Assembly (NCBI GenBank): GCA_934316925.1
Contig: CAKREC010000003.1
Span: 1-64,000 of the forward strand
DNA length: 64,000 nt
DNA from: an uncultured Eubacterium sp.
Lineage (GTDB): Bacteria > Bacillota > Clostridia > Lachnospirales > Lachnospiraceae
Direction: 5' to 3'
Position 1 is the stretch's first letter. Every line of letters begins with the position of its first letter. Shown piece by piece: positions 17,970-24,785 of this stretch. The notes under the pieces are model-generated. The model had not been told where the DNA came from. It searched no databases and saw only the letters and a program-made list of their open reading frames with translations. The translations under genes and the position numbers were made by a program.

Positions 17970-18972
17970 ATATTCCTCCACTTTCTAATGAAATGGCATA
18001 ACCACCTTTATAATTCTCCCACGTTTTATCACCAAAATCGTAGTTGTAAACCGTTCCATTCAACTCCACTACAGGAACAAACTGCGCCTTATCCTCTTCG
18101 GCATTCACATTTTCGTAGGTCATGCTAACCGTAATTTCATCTGCTTCAAACAGCGTGTAAAACGGTGTTACATCCCCGCTCACGGTTTTCTCATATTGAT
18201 CCCTCTGCTTTATATACGGTTCCATTTTACTCCATACAAACTCCGTTAATTGTTCCTTTGACGCTACCGCATTTTTCAGTTTTTTCGGTTTGATCTCATA
18301 AGAAAATCCTGAAAATCTTTTCAAAACACCATCTTCAATGTCCCACGCCAGCGAATGCTCAGATTCTATTCCATAAAGCAAGTCCCCATATTGATCCAGT
18401 GCGTTCCCATACATATCCTCTTTCCAAGGCAGTCCATCAAAGTAAAAATTTTCGGTTCCTAACTTGCCATCCTTTTGTTCCCGTATTGTCCCATAGTCTT
18501 TTTCTCCCTGCCAAACGCCAACGCGGATTTTTTGGAATATCGCCTCTAATTCTTTCTCTGTTATTTTGCACGTTGTATTTGTTTTTTCAAAACTAAAACA
18601 GTTTCCCGCACTTAGAAATAATTCGGTGCAGTCATCCGGTAATCCTAATAATTTTCTTAAATTTTCAATATACGCTTCATTCACATTACTATGAATGTCG
18701 TATACCTTTAATTTTTTAAAATCAATACCGCTTTCCCCTATACCTTGCTGAATTTTTTCTTTTGTTACATTCCACGTCATTCCCGGTTCGCCCGGTATTC
18801 CCAAGCGGGCTGCTATTTCATCATGTGTTTTTTGCTTTTCTGCTGATTCTGTTTCATTGGAAACATCCGAATGTTTACTCTCCGGTGTTTTCTTTAAAAA
18901 GTAAAAATATCCCGCACATAAGAACAGAATTACAAGCAATGAAACGGTTAAAATTATTTTTGTTTTTTTCAT
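17944..18972 (-). CDS. Hypothetical membrane-anchored extracytoplasmic protein, 342 aa
   Basis: A single N-terminal membrane segment (about 5-26, ILTVSLLVILFLCAGYFYF) is followed by an outer domain of about 310 residues. It has no lipobox, so it is probably an anchored protein. GGGAGGT precedes the ATG. It overlaps the second permease gene by 26 bases and so is probably the first gene of the ABC operon. It may be an accessory or substrate-binding partner. I do not recognise the domain. Confidence 0.72.
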   Translation of the reverse strand: MKKTKIILTVSLLVILFLCAGYFYFLKKTPESKHSDVSNETESAEKQKTHDEIAARLGIPGEPGMTWNVTKEKIQQGIGESGIDFKKLKVYDIHSNVNEAYIENLRKLLGLPDDCTELFLSAGNCFSFEKTNTTCKITEKELEAIFQKIRVGVWQGEKDYGTIREQKDGKLGTENFYFDGLPWKEDMYGNALDQYGDLLYGIESEHSLAWDIEDGVLKRFSGFSYEIKPKKLKNAVASKEQLTEFVWSKMEPYIKQRDQYEKTVSGDVTPFYTLFEADEITVSMTYENVNAEEDKAQFVPVVELNGTVYNYDFGDKTWENYKGGYAISLESGGIYDWRNDKQ

Positions 18973-19570
18973 AGTTCCTACCTCCCACTTTATAGTGTAA
19001 TTGGGCTGTGTAACAAACTTGTATCATGTCTTTTTTTGGGGTGGGGACGCAGTCAGCGAAACGGAATCGCCTTGGATGCAAAAAAGCATCAGATCTCCCA
19101 CTTGTCTGATGCTTTTTAAATAAATTTTCAATACACTCCGAGTATTCCTGCAAAAGTTCGTTATCATTTTTCTCCACAGCAGTATGATCCGCTTTTAACA
19201 TAATACTGTATATCTCCTGATCTTTTTGAATCTGCACCCCATAGTCAAATCCCTTTCGTGCTTTTGGCCAAATCAGTAAAGCGCACTCTCCTTTGGGAAC
19301 AGATACACACATATTTCCTGTGTAGGTTAAAAAATCCGGTTTTTTCACGTTATATAAGTATCCATCTTCTGCAGTATACACATAGCTTTTTCTCGGCACA
19401 AACTCCTCCATTCCGGTTATGTATGGTGTGTATTTTGCATTCTGCCACATATACCAGAACAAGGTATATGCACCAAATCCAAGTACGATTGCTGCCGCTA
19501 CAATGATTACCATTTTCCTTTTTTTACAGTTCAATGATTCTTCCTCCGATTTCTTTATATTTTTCATCAT
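18875..19570 (-). pseudogene. Hypothetical membrane protein whose reading frame runs through a terminator; probably 3'-truncated
   Basis: The 231-codon frame begins with a charged N-terminus and one membrane segment (about 19-42), then an outer domain to about residue 150. After that the sequence loses protein character. It runs through a strong terminator hairpin (19081-19117), then through the promoter and start of the next gene, overlapping it by 98 bases. The last 80 residues are therefore probably not native. Either the 3' end was lost by deletion or frameshift, or transcripts end without a stop codon. No good ribosome site precedes the paired ATG ATG start. Confidence 0.55.
19081..19117 (-). 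terminator. Strong intrinsic terminator inside a reading frame
   Basis: AAAAAGCATCAGA and TCTGATGCTTTTT form a perfect 13-bp stem with an 11-base loop, followed on the minus strand by six T residues. It would end transcripts of the 231-codon frame around codon 155-165, before any stop codon. Confidence 0.85.
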
Positions 19571-19589
19571 GAGTAACCATATCTTTTTT

Positions 19590-19605
19590 AAGATTGCGCA
19601 ATCTT
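19590..19605. promoter_or_regulatory. Perfect 16-bp palindrome near a minus-strand start site
   Basis: AAGATTGC and GCAATCTT abut with no spacer. The palindrome lies immediately downstream of the candidate minus-strand -10 box at 19613-19618, where a repressor could act. Confidence 0.4.
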
Positions 19606-19612
19606 TAGCTCA

Positions 19613-19641
19613 ACCATACCATGCAAAAATAAGTATTTCAA
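19613..19641 (-). promoter_or_regulatory. Candidate minus-strand promoter
   Basis: On the minus strand TTGAAA (19641-19636) and TATGGT (19618-19613) are 17 bases apart. It would drive the truncated membrane protein gene and possibly the ABC operon. The direct repeats at 19647-19680 lie directly upstream. Confidence 0.45.
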
Positions 19642-19646
19642 GAACG

Positions 19647-19680
19647 ATGCGACGAGTGGTCGAATTATGCGATAAGTGGT
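19647..19680. promoter_or_regulatory. Tandem direct repeats, likely LytTR response-regulator site
   Basis: ATGCGACGAGTGGT (19647-19660) and ATGCGATAAGTGGT (19667-19680) match at 12 of 14 positions with a 20-bp period, about two helical turns. AgrA/LytTR regulators bind such paired direct repeats next to a -35 box. The second copy ends five bases before the -35 of the kinase promoter, and the first begins five bases from the divergent -35. Confidence 0.6.
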
Positions 19681-19685
19681 ATTTT

Positions 19686-19714
19686 TTGACTTTTTTCACT
19701 CTGTATTTTATAAT
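19686..19714 (+). promoter_or_regulatory. Sigma-A promoter of the agrC/agrA-like operon
   Basis: TTGACT (19686-19691) and TATAAT (19709-19714) are exactly 17 bases apart. The start codon of the kinase gene follows 35 bases after the -10 box. Confidence 0.75.
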
Positions 19715-19748
19715 TTACTCATTAAACAGCCAAAAAGGAGCCCCTTTC

Positions 19749-21047
19749 ATGAGTACGATTTTTTTTATTTTGGAATTACTTACCTGTATTTCTATTTTAT
19801 ATAACTACTTTCGGGTTAAACCTTCTGCTTCTAAACGAAAGCTTTCTTTTTTCGTGCTTTTCAGCATTTTAGCATTTGGCTATTACGCTGGATTGGAAAC
19901 CTCACCGATCATGACTCTGCCTCCTACGCTGATCATCCTGATACTTTGTCCTATGCTTTTTGACAGTACCATATTTTCTTTAGTAACTAAAATACTGTTG
20001 ATCACGCTGTTTACGACCATAATTCCAAATACATTTTTATATGCTTATTATATTGTGACCGCTGCCGAGTTTGACTCGAACAGCACCATTTCCCTTATCT
20101 GCTACTGTCTATGTTATCTTGCATTTATCACAATTCCTATGTTGACAAAAGACACGGTCTCACCACATTTTGAGATTTTTAATGAACTTCATGGCAAACA
20201 AAACTTATTAATCTTTTGCATTACCATTTTCGATTTCATGATCTTTACCGTATCGGCACTCCTGATCGACCCGGCTCCCAGCATTAATCGCGGCGGCCGT
20301 ATTCTTTTAGTGTTGTGCATTGTTGCCGTAGTTTTACTAAGCATCCTGATCCTGATCCAATATTTTCACTTAAAAAAATTCAATCTCGTTTTATGTCAAA
20401 ACAACCAGATGAACGAACAACTGCTACAGCAGGAGGAACAGCACTATCTGGATATTCAGAAAAAAAACGAAGACCTGCGCGCCTTTCGGCATGATTATAA
20501 CCATCATATTTCTGCCTTACATGCACTTGCAAAAGAAGAAAATATATCGGCGCTGCAAGAATACATTTTTACACTTTCAAATATAAAAGAAAATTTATCC
20601 TTTATCCAAACAAACAATGTTGTAGCGGATACGATCATCAATTATTTTTTGGAAGCGTATTCCGAGCGTATTACATTCAATATTGAGGGGAAATTTCCTG
20701 CGTCCCTGTTTATCACAAACCATGATCTATGCACACTCTTATCCAATACATTAAAAAATGCAGTGGAAGCAGCAACACAAACTGACTCTCCTTCTATTTC
20801 GCTTTCTCTGTTTGCAAACGATGAATATGCCACCTTATTTGTGCAGAATTCATCTCGTGAATACACACAAAAAGAACTCGTACATCTAACAACAACCAAA
20901 AACGACACCACAAATCATGGATTTGGTCTCAGAAATATTGAAAAAGTTGTACAGGAATATAACGGAACTTTGGATTTAGACTACGATGATGGCACTTTTT
21001 TCACACGAATATACCTTCACAATATAAATCAGGACGATACTATTTGA
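19749..21047 (+). CDS. AgrC-like sensor histidine kinase (GHKL family)
   Basis: A 432-residue kinase with about six membrane segments in its first 210 residues and a cytoplasmic GHKL domain. The phospho-acceptor region is FRHDYNHHISAL (near 250), the N box is TLLSNTLKNAVEAA, and the G box is GFGLRNIEKVV. This layout is that of AgrC/ComD peptide sensors. The frame stays open 330 bases further upstream, but that part crosses the promoter and the opposite gene. GGAG before the ATG at 19749 fixes the start. No AgrB or AgrD peptide gene was seen nearby, so the signal is unknown. Confidence 0.88.
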   Translation: MSTIFFILELLTCISILYNYFRVKPSASKRKLSFFVLFSILAFGYYAGLETSPIMTLPPTLIILILCPMLFDSTIFSLVTKILLITLFTTIIPNTFLYAYYIVTAAEFDSNSTISLICYCLCYLAFITIPMLTKDTVSPHFEIFNELHGKQNLLIFCITIFDFMIFTVSALLIDPAPSINRGGRILLVLCIVAVVLLSILILIQYFHLKKFNLVLCQNNQMNEQLLQQEEQHYLDIQKKNEDLRAFRHDYNHHISALHALAKEENISALQEYIFTLSNIKENLSFIQTNNVVADTIINYFLEAYSERITFNIEGKFPASLFITNHDLCTLLSNTLKNAVEAATQTDSPSISLSLFANDEYATLFVQNSSREYTQKELVHLTTTKNDTTNHGFGLRNIEKVVQEYNGTLDLDYDDGTFFTRIYLHNINQDDTI

Positions 21048-21063
21048 AAGGAGATTGCACAAC

Positions 21064-21771
21064 ATGCTTATAGGAATTTGTGATGATCTGGAAACAGAAC
21101 GGAATGCGATCAAGACCATCTGTGAAGAACTTGGAGAAAACAATATTCTGACCTTTTCCGATTCGGATGAATTGTTTCGCTCAGACCGGCTGCAGGATAT
21201 TGATCTGCTCTTTTTAGATATTGAATTGAAAGATGACACACAAACAGGTATTGATATAAAGAATAAATTAGAAGACGAAGACGCAGATACCTTTATTGTT
21301 TTTTGCACAACACACCAGGAACTTATGCCAGATGCGTTCGGACGCAATGTGCTGTCTTTTCTAAATAAACCTTTCCAGAAGCAATCCATCCAAACCTGTA
21401 TCGACCGTGCCGCCTATCTGAAAAAGGATTTTCGTCCTATTTCGATCAATGACTCCGATACGATGATATGCAAAGATATCCTTTATCTTAGTTCCGAGCA
21501 AAAATACACGATTTTTCACAGTGTTACCGGAAGCACCTGCTCCTCCAGACAGTCCCTCAAAGAGTGGGCCTCCCAGCTGGAATCACAGGGATTCTGCCAG
21601 ATCTCACGCTCAACGATCATTAATCTGAAACATTATGTAAAATTCAACGCAAAAGACAATTCCATTTCGCTGCACCATGGAATCAAGCTGGCGATCAGCC
21701 GTAGATATATCAACCGGCTGAAAGACCAGCTTCATAACTACCAGATTCAATTGATTCGTAACGGGCATTAA
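21064..21771 (+). CDS. AgrA-like response regulator, receiver plus LytTR DNA-binding domain
   Basis: A 235-residue regulator. The receiver has the acidic pair CDD near residue 8, the phospho-acceptor D in LLFLDIEL (near 55) and K in LNKPF. The LytTR domain covers about 130-232, with DILYLSSEQKYTIFH and FCQISRSTIINLKHYVKF typical of the family. The ATG at 21064 follows GAAAGGAGA; an in-frame TTG three codons upstream sits too close to it. Sixteen bases separate it from the kinase gene. It probably binds the repeats at 19647-19680 and so regulates its own operon and the divergent genes. Confidence 0.9.
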   Translation: MLIGICDDLETERNAIKTICEELGENNILTFSDSDELFRSDRLQDIDLLFLDIELKDDTQTGIDIKNKLEDEDADTFIVFCTTHQELMPDAFGRNVLSFLNKPFQKQSIQTCIDRAAYLKKDFRPISINDSDTMICKDILYLSSEQKYTIFHSVTGSTCSSRQSLKEWASQLESQGFCQISRSTIINLKHYVKFNAKDNSISLHHGIKLAISRRYINRLKDQLHNYQIQLIRNGH

Positions 21772-21837
21772 AAAAGGACATTTCCAATTGTATTTTTGTG
21801 CGATTTCTTAAACTTCATCTCAAAGTAAACTGCCCTC

Positions 21838-22233
21838 TTAAGCTGACTCACCAAGAGCGACGATCTTATTCTTTTTTACCAAAATGTGAATGGATGGGAA
21901 ATGATCTTTCATCGCGGTTTCTGCCAATTTCACAAATTTCTTTTTCGAAATCATTCCTCCACTGTACCAGTACTCTTCCGCATGATAGAATTTGGTCTTT
22001 GACGAGATTTTAAACTTCTTCGTCTGATACTTCGAATTTTTCTTAAAATCCGCTTTGATCGTCACGGTAGAGCCTTTCAATTTGACGCTCTTGATGTCCC
22101 CCAACGCATAATGTTTCGCATTTGGAGGCGTAGCTCTTTTCGTTTTCGCCACACTTGTCTTTGGCGCATACAGCACAGAAAGAATCAACGCTGCTACAAA
22201 AAATAAAACGGATGCTTTTTTCCATGTTTTCAT
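21838..22233 (-). CDS. Small secreted lysine-rich protein, 131 aa
   Basis: A signal-peptide-like start (MKTWKKASVLFFVAALILSVLYA) is followed by a mature domain of about 100 residues rich in lysine, with alternating strands (VKLKGSTVTIKADFKKNSKY, FKISSKTKFYHAEEYW). GTAGGAGG before the ATG at 22233 decides the start. It converges with the response regulator gene. I do not recognise the family. Confidence 0.65.
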   Translation of the reverse strand: MKTWKKASVLFFVAALILSVLYAPKTSVAKTKRATPPNAKHYALGDIKSVKLKGSTVTIKADFKKNSKYQTKKFKISSKTKFYHAEEYWYSGGMISKKKFVKLAETAMKDHFPSIHILVKKNKIVALGESA

Positions 22234-22594
22234 AAAAATCCTCCTACTATAATATGTGTTGTCCCTCGCCTCCGCCCGACAGCAGAGCATCGGAACTATT
22301 TATTTCATATTCTATCAATCATTTTTCGTTTTTTCAAGAATCTCAAATTAGAAATATTAGACTATTTTTCATAACAACAGATCCTTTTTACACTGAAAAA
22401 AGTCTATTGATGCATACGCAAAAATAGACTTTAGCAAACAGACTATACCTTTTGTCCAGAAAACATTTAACTTCATTATACATGTATAGTATTTTATGTT
22501 GTTGCAAACATAAATACTATGCGTTTAAACAAATAGAATAGTGGTATAGCAAAACAAGAAGATTTTACAATTAACTCCTTACAATGTTTCCCTT
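22234..22594. other. 361-base AT-rich gap with two hairpins and no gene
   Basis: No supported coding region on either strand. It holds the terminator-like hairpin at 22399-22432 and an imperfect hairpin at 22486-22520 (ATAGTATTT arms, one bulged base). The upstream part carries the ribosome site of the gene ending at 21838. Confidence 0.6.
22399..22432 (-). terminator. Terminator after the 61-aa membrane protein gene
   Basis: AAAGTCTATT (22399-22408) pairs with AATAGACTTT (22423-22432) and six T residues follow on the minus strand. It lies about 160 bases past the stop of the small gene. Confidence 0.65.
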
Positions 22595-22780
22595 CTATTT
22601 ATTACCAAATACACTTTTTAAAATCCACCACGGTATAAGTATCCACCCTAAAAGAAATCCCAATGTTACCCTGCGAAGAAATAAAGCATTGCCTGTATAA
22701 ACAAATGTTTTATTGGCGTCAATAGTATTTTTTACAGCAATATAACCAAGAACCATATAAATCACAAAAAATATTTCCAT
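22595..22780 (-). CDS. Small two-helix membrane protein, 61 aa
   Basis: Two hydrophobic helices (IFFVIYMVLGYIAVK and VTLGFLLGWILIPWWILK) are separated by a short loop. AGGAGGAAG lies six bases before the ATG. The gene is AT-rich and divergent from an XRE regulator, which may repress it through the dyad at 22894-22916. No family is recognised. Confidence 0.6.
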   Translation of the reverse strand: MEIFFVIYMVLGYIAVKNTIDANKTFVYTGNALFLRRVTLGFLLGWILIPWWILKSVFGNK

Positions 22781-22893
22781 CAATAACTTCCTCCTGTGAA
22801 CTTAACATATTTACAACCAGCCACTTTCATATGCATTGTCCTTATGCAATATCAAACCACTTCATTTGGCTATTTGTTATATGAATATAATAT

Positions 22894-22916
22894 CTTGCTT
22901 TCTGTCAGAATGCAAG
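22894..22916. promoter_or_regulatory. 23-bp near-perfect dyad, likely XRE operator
   Basis: CTTGC-T-TTCTG and CAGAA-T-GCAAG flank a single central T, so ten of eleven positions per arm pair. A TATAAT box (22886-22891) sits immediately upstream. The XRE gene starts 68 bases downstream. This is where an autoregulated repressor would bind. Confidence 0.6.
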
Positions 22917-22983
22917 TGCTTTTTATCAGATAATTTATTTTTCTTTTTTCATTATTTAAAATATTATGAAAGAGGTGATTATA

Positions 22984-23235
22984 TTGAGTGAAAAATCATA
23001 TACTATTCATGATGACCATTTCTATTTTAAAAATATTGGACTAAATATAGCATACTACCGCAAAAAGCGTGGATACACACAGGAAACACTCGCAGAAAAA
23101 GTTGATATTAGTAGATCGTTTCTTAGTGCAATTGAAGCACCTAATGTCGATAAAGTCTTTTCTTTACCTGTTCTGTTTCAGATATGTAGAATATTAGAAG
23201 TTACTCCCCAAGATATATTTGATTATGATAAATAG
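22984..23235 (+). CDS. XRE-family helix-turn-helix regulator, TTG start
   Basis: An 83-residue protein with a Cro/C1-type domain: IGLNIAYYRKKRGYTQETLAEKVDISRSFLSAIEAP, then ILEVTPQDIFDYDK. It is a single-domain DNA-binding protein of usual length. An ATG lies at 22966, but the ribosome site AAGAGGTGAT falls inside that longer frame and points to the TTG at 22984. It probably binds the dyad at 22894-22916. Confidence 0.85.
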   Translation: MSEKSYTIHDDHFYFKNIGLNIAYYRKKRGYTQETLAEKVDISRSFLSAIEAPNVDKVFSLPVLFQICRILEVTPQDIFDYDK

Positions 23236-23249
23236 TAGTGGCACAAAAA

Positions 23250-23281
23250 AAGAAACAACGCATCTGCATTGTTTCTTTTTT
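23250..23281. terminator. Bidirectional terminator between the XRE gene and tRNA-Trp
   Basis: AGAAACAA and TTGTTTCT form the stem, with GCA/TGC inside, flanked by an A run and a T run. It ends the XRE gene and, on the other strand, the tRNA transcript. Confidence 0.8.
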
Positions 23282-23286
23282 AGTAA

Positions 23287-23357
23287 CAGGGGCACTAGGA
23301 ATCGAACCCAGCTCTGGAGTTTTGGAGACTCTTATTCTACCGATGAACTATGCCCCT
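23287..23357 (-). tRNA. trnW: tRNA-Trp (CCA anticodon)
   Basis: A 71-base cloverleaf. The acceptor arms AGGGGCA and TGCCCCT pair fully, with discriminator G. The D arm is GTTC/GAAT, the anticodon loop CTCCAAA carries CCA, and the T arm is CTGGG-TTCGATT-CCTAG. The 3' CCA is not encoded. It stands alone, followed by a terminator. Confidence 0.95.
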
Positions 23358-23472
23358 ATGAAATTGTGCTTCGTGTTCTTACTTAACACTGACTATACTA
23401 TAATACCTTTTCCCACCTGTTTTGTCAACTAAATTTTTCTGTTTTTTCTGAACATTCTGCACATTTTCATTT

Positions 23473-24225
23473 TTACCGGCAATTTCTCTGGATCTTCTTC
23501 CAGCCTTCCTTAGCAAGCGCCTGATATACAATAAAAAATACACCGATTGCCGTAAAAATCAGTACGGACATAGCACCAATTGTCTCCATCCATTCATTGG
23601 ATGCAAAGTCTGATATACAAGCCGGTATCACACTGATAACACAGAGCATCACACCGATTGCCAGAAGCACACAGTAGCGGGTGCTTTTCTCCTTTTCCTC
23701 TTCCGCCGCATATCCCAGTGCCTCCTGACCTGCAATGCATTTGCTCTTACTGATATCCTCATACCCTTTCAGCGGATTTCCCGACATGATAAAGCACCCT
23801 ACCGCAATCGCTACGACCACAAACATGGCTGCCATCGTGACCGCTTCCACAAGAATTGAGTTTGTCGCTTCCCCAAATCCCGGAATCGCACTGGATACGA
23901 TGCATAAAAATACTCCAAGCGCCACCATGACAGCACGTTGCCGGTTCAACCGTATATATTCTTTGGCATCTTCCAACGTAATCTCTTTTAATTTCACTGC
24001 TTTCGTCTGATCCAAAGGGATTCCCAACATCTCGCTGATCTCTTCCAGGCTTCCAAACTCTGCAATCACGGTTCCGATCGCCTCATTCTCGCCCAGCCCT
24101 TCCGCAATCAGCTGATTGTACTTATCTTCCATCATGTTTAAAAGGTCCGTCTTTGCCCGGACAACTTCCGGTGTGTCCGGCATATTGGAAAATATATTGT
24201 TTAAATAATTTCTAATTGTTTCCAT
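23473..24225 (-). CDS. HAAS-domain membrane protein paired with PadR
   Basis: A 250-residue protein. The N-terminal 70 residues (IRNYLNNIFSNMPDTPEV, then a helical segment ending EFGSLEEISEMLG) match the HAAS signalling domain that usually pairs with a PadR regulator. Four membrane segments follow in two pairs (about 92-112, 123-145, 185-205, 215-240). AAGGAGA precedes the start. The PadR gene ends 48 bases upstream, so the two are probably one unit. In such pairs the HAAS protein is thought to bind its PadR partner. Confidence 0.8.
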   Translation of the reverse strand: METIRNYLNNIFSNMPDTPEVVRAKTDLLNMMEDKYNQLIAEGLGENEAIGTVIAEFGSLEEISEMLGIPLDQTKAVKLKEITLEDAKEYIRLNRQRAVMVALGVFLCIVSSAIPGFGEATNSILVEAVTMAAMFVVVAIAVGCFIMSGNPLKGYEDISKSKCIAGQEALGYAAEEEKEKSTRYCVLLAIGVMLCVISVIPACISDFASNEWMETIGAMSVLIFTAIGVFFIVYQALAKEGWKKIQRNCR

Positions 24226-24273
24226 ACACTCTGTCTCCTTATACCATCCAAAATAATCTCCTGCCTCTGCCGA

Positions 24274-24615
24274 TCATCCGATCGGTGGAATCATAAATTT
24301 TTCTACCACTTCCTTGGTCAGTTCCCACTCTTCGCACCGCTCATGATAATACTGTTTTCCTTTTGCGGTGATCCGATAGTATGTACGCTTCTTGTTCTGT
24401 CCGTTCGCCATGCCGGAAAAAGATTCAATATATCCGTTTTTCTCCAGGCGGTTGAACGCAGAATACAAGGTTGTCTCCTTGATAATATACTTTTCCTCCG
24501 TGATCGCTTTGATCTGCTTGGAAATCTCATAGGCATATGACGGTTCCTGAAAAAGTAAATAAAGGATCATCGTATCATTGTACCCACGGATCACATCACT
24601 GCTAATCCCAGCCAT
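24274..24615 (-). CDS. PadR-family transcriptional regulator
   Basis: A 113-residue winged-helix protein. The N-terminus has LYLLFQEPSYAYEISKQI and the wing region is TLYSAFNRLEKNGYIESF, then KKRTYYRITAKGKQYYHE, all typical of PadR. AGGAGGTGG places the start at 24615. PadR proteins usually repress their own operon, here with the HAAS membrane protein. The repeats upstream (24634-24669) are the likely operator. Confidence 0.92.
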   Translation of the reverse strand: MAGISSDVIRGYNDTMILYLLFQEPSYAYEISKQIKAITEEKYIIKETTLYSAFNRLEKNGYIESFSGMANGQNKKRTYYRITAKGKQYYHERCEEWELTKEVVEKFMIPPIG

Positions 24616-24633
24616 ATCCACCTCCTATGTCTA

Positions 24634-24669
24634 TCGTACTATGTTAATCGTAGTACATCTGTCGTAGTA
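24634..24669. promoter_or_regulatory. Triple 8-bp repeat, candidate PadR operator
   Basis: TCGTACTA (24634), TCGTAGTA (24648) and TCGTAGTA (24662) recur every 14 bases. The first two also make an inverted repeat, GTACTA-N9-TAGTAC, and ATGT-N10-ACAT lies at 24641-24658, a spacing pattern seen in PadR sites. It starts 19 bases upstream of the padR start codon. Confidence 0.55.
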
Positions 24670-24732
24670 AATATATCACATATGTATTTTCCCGTCAAGT
24701 ATGGATCCACATTCTTTTTCACAAGCCAAAAA

Positions 24733-24758
24733 GAAGAAGCCACCAAGGTGACTTCTTC
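24733..24758 (-). terminator. Terminator of the GH51 gene
   Basis: GAAGAAG and CTTCTTC, with CACC/GGTG inside, form the stem. On the minus strand it ends in a five-T run. It lies 28 bases past the stop codon. Confidence 0.75.
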
Positions 24759-24785
24759 CTTTTCATAAATAGAGGGGTATATCTT

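Noticed and set aside
19419..19748. Upstream extension of the AgrC-like kinase frame
   Set aside because: It crosses the promoter and the opposite-strand gene. A ribosome site favours the ATG at 19749.
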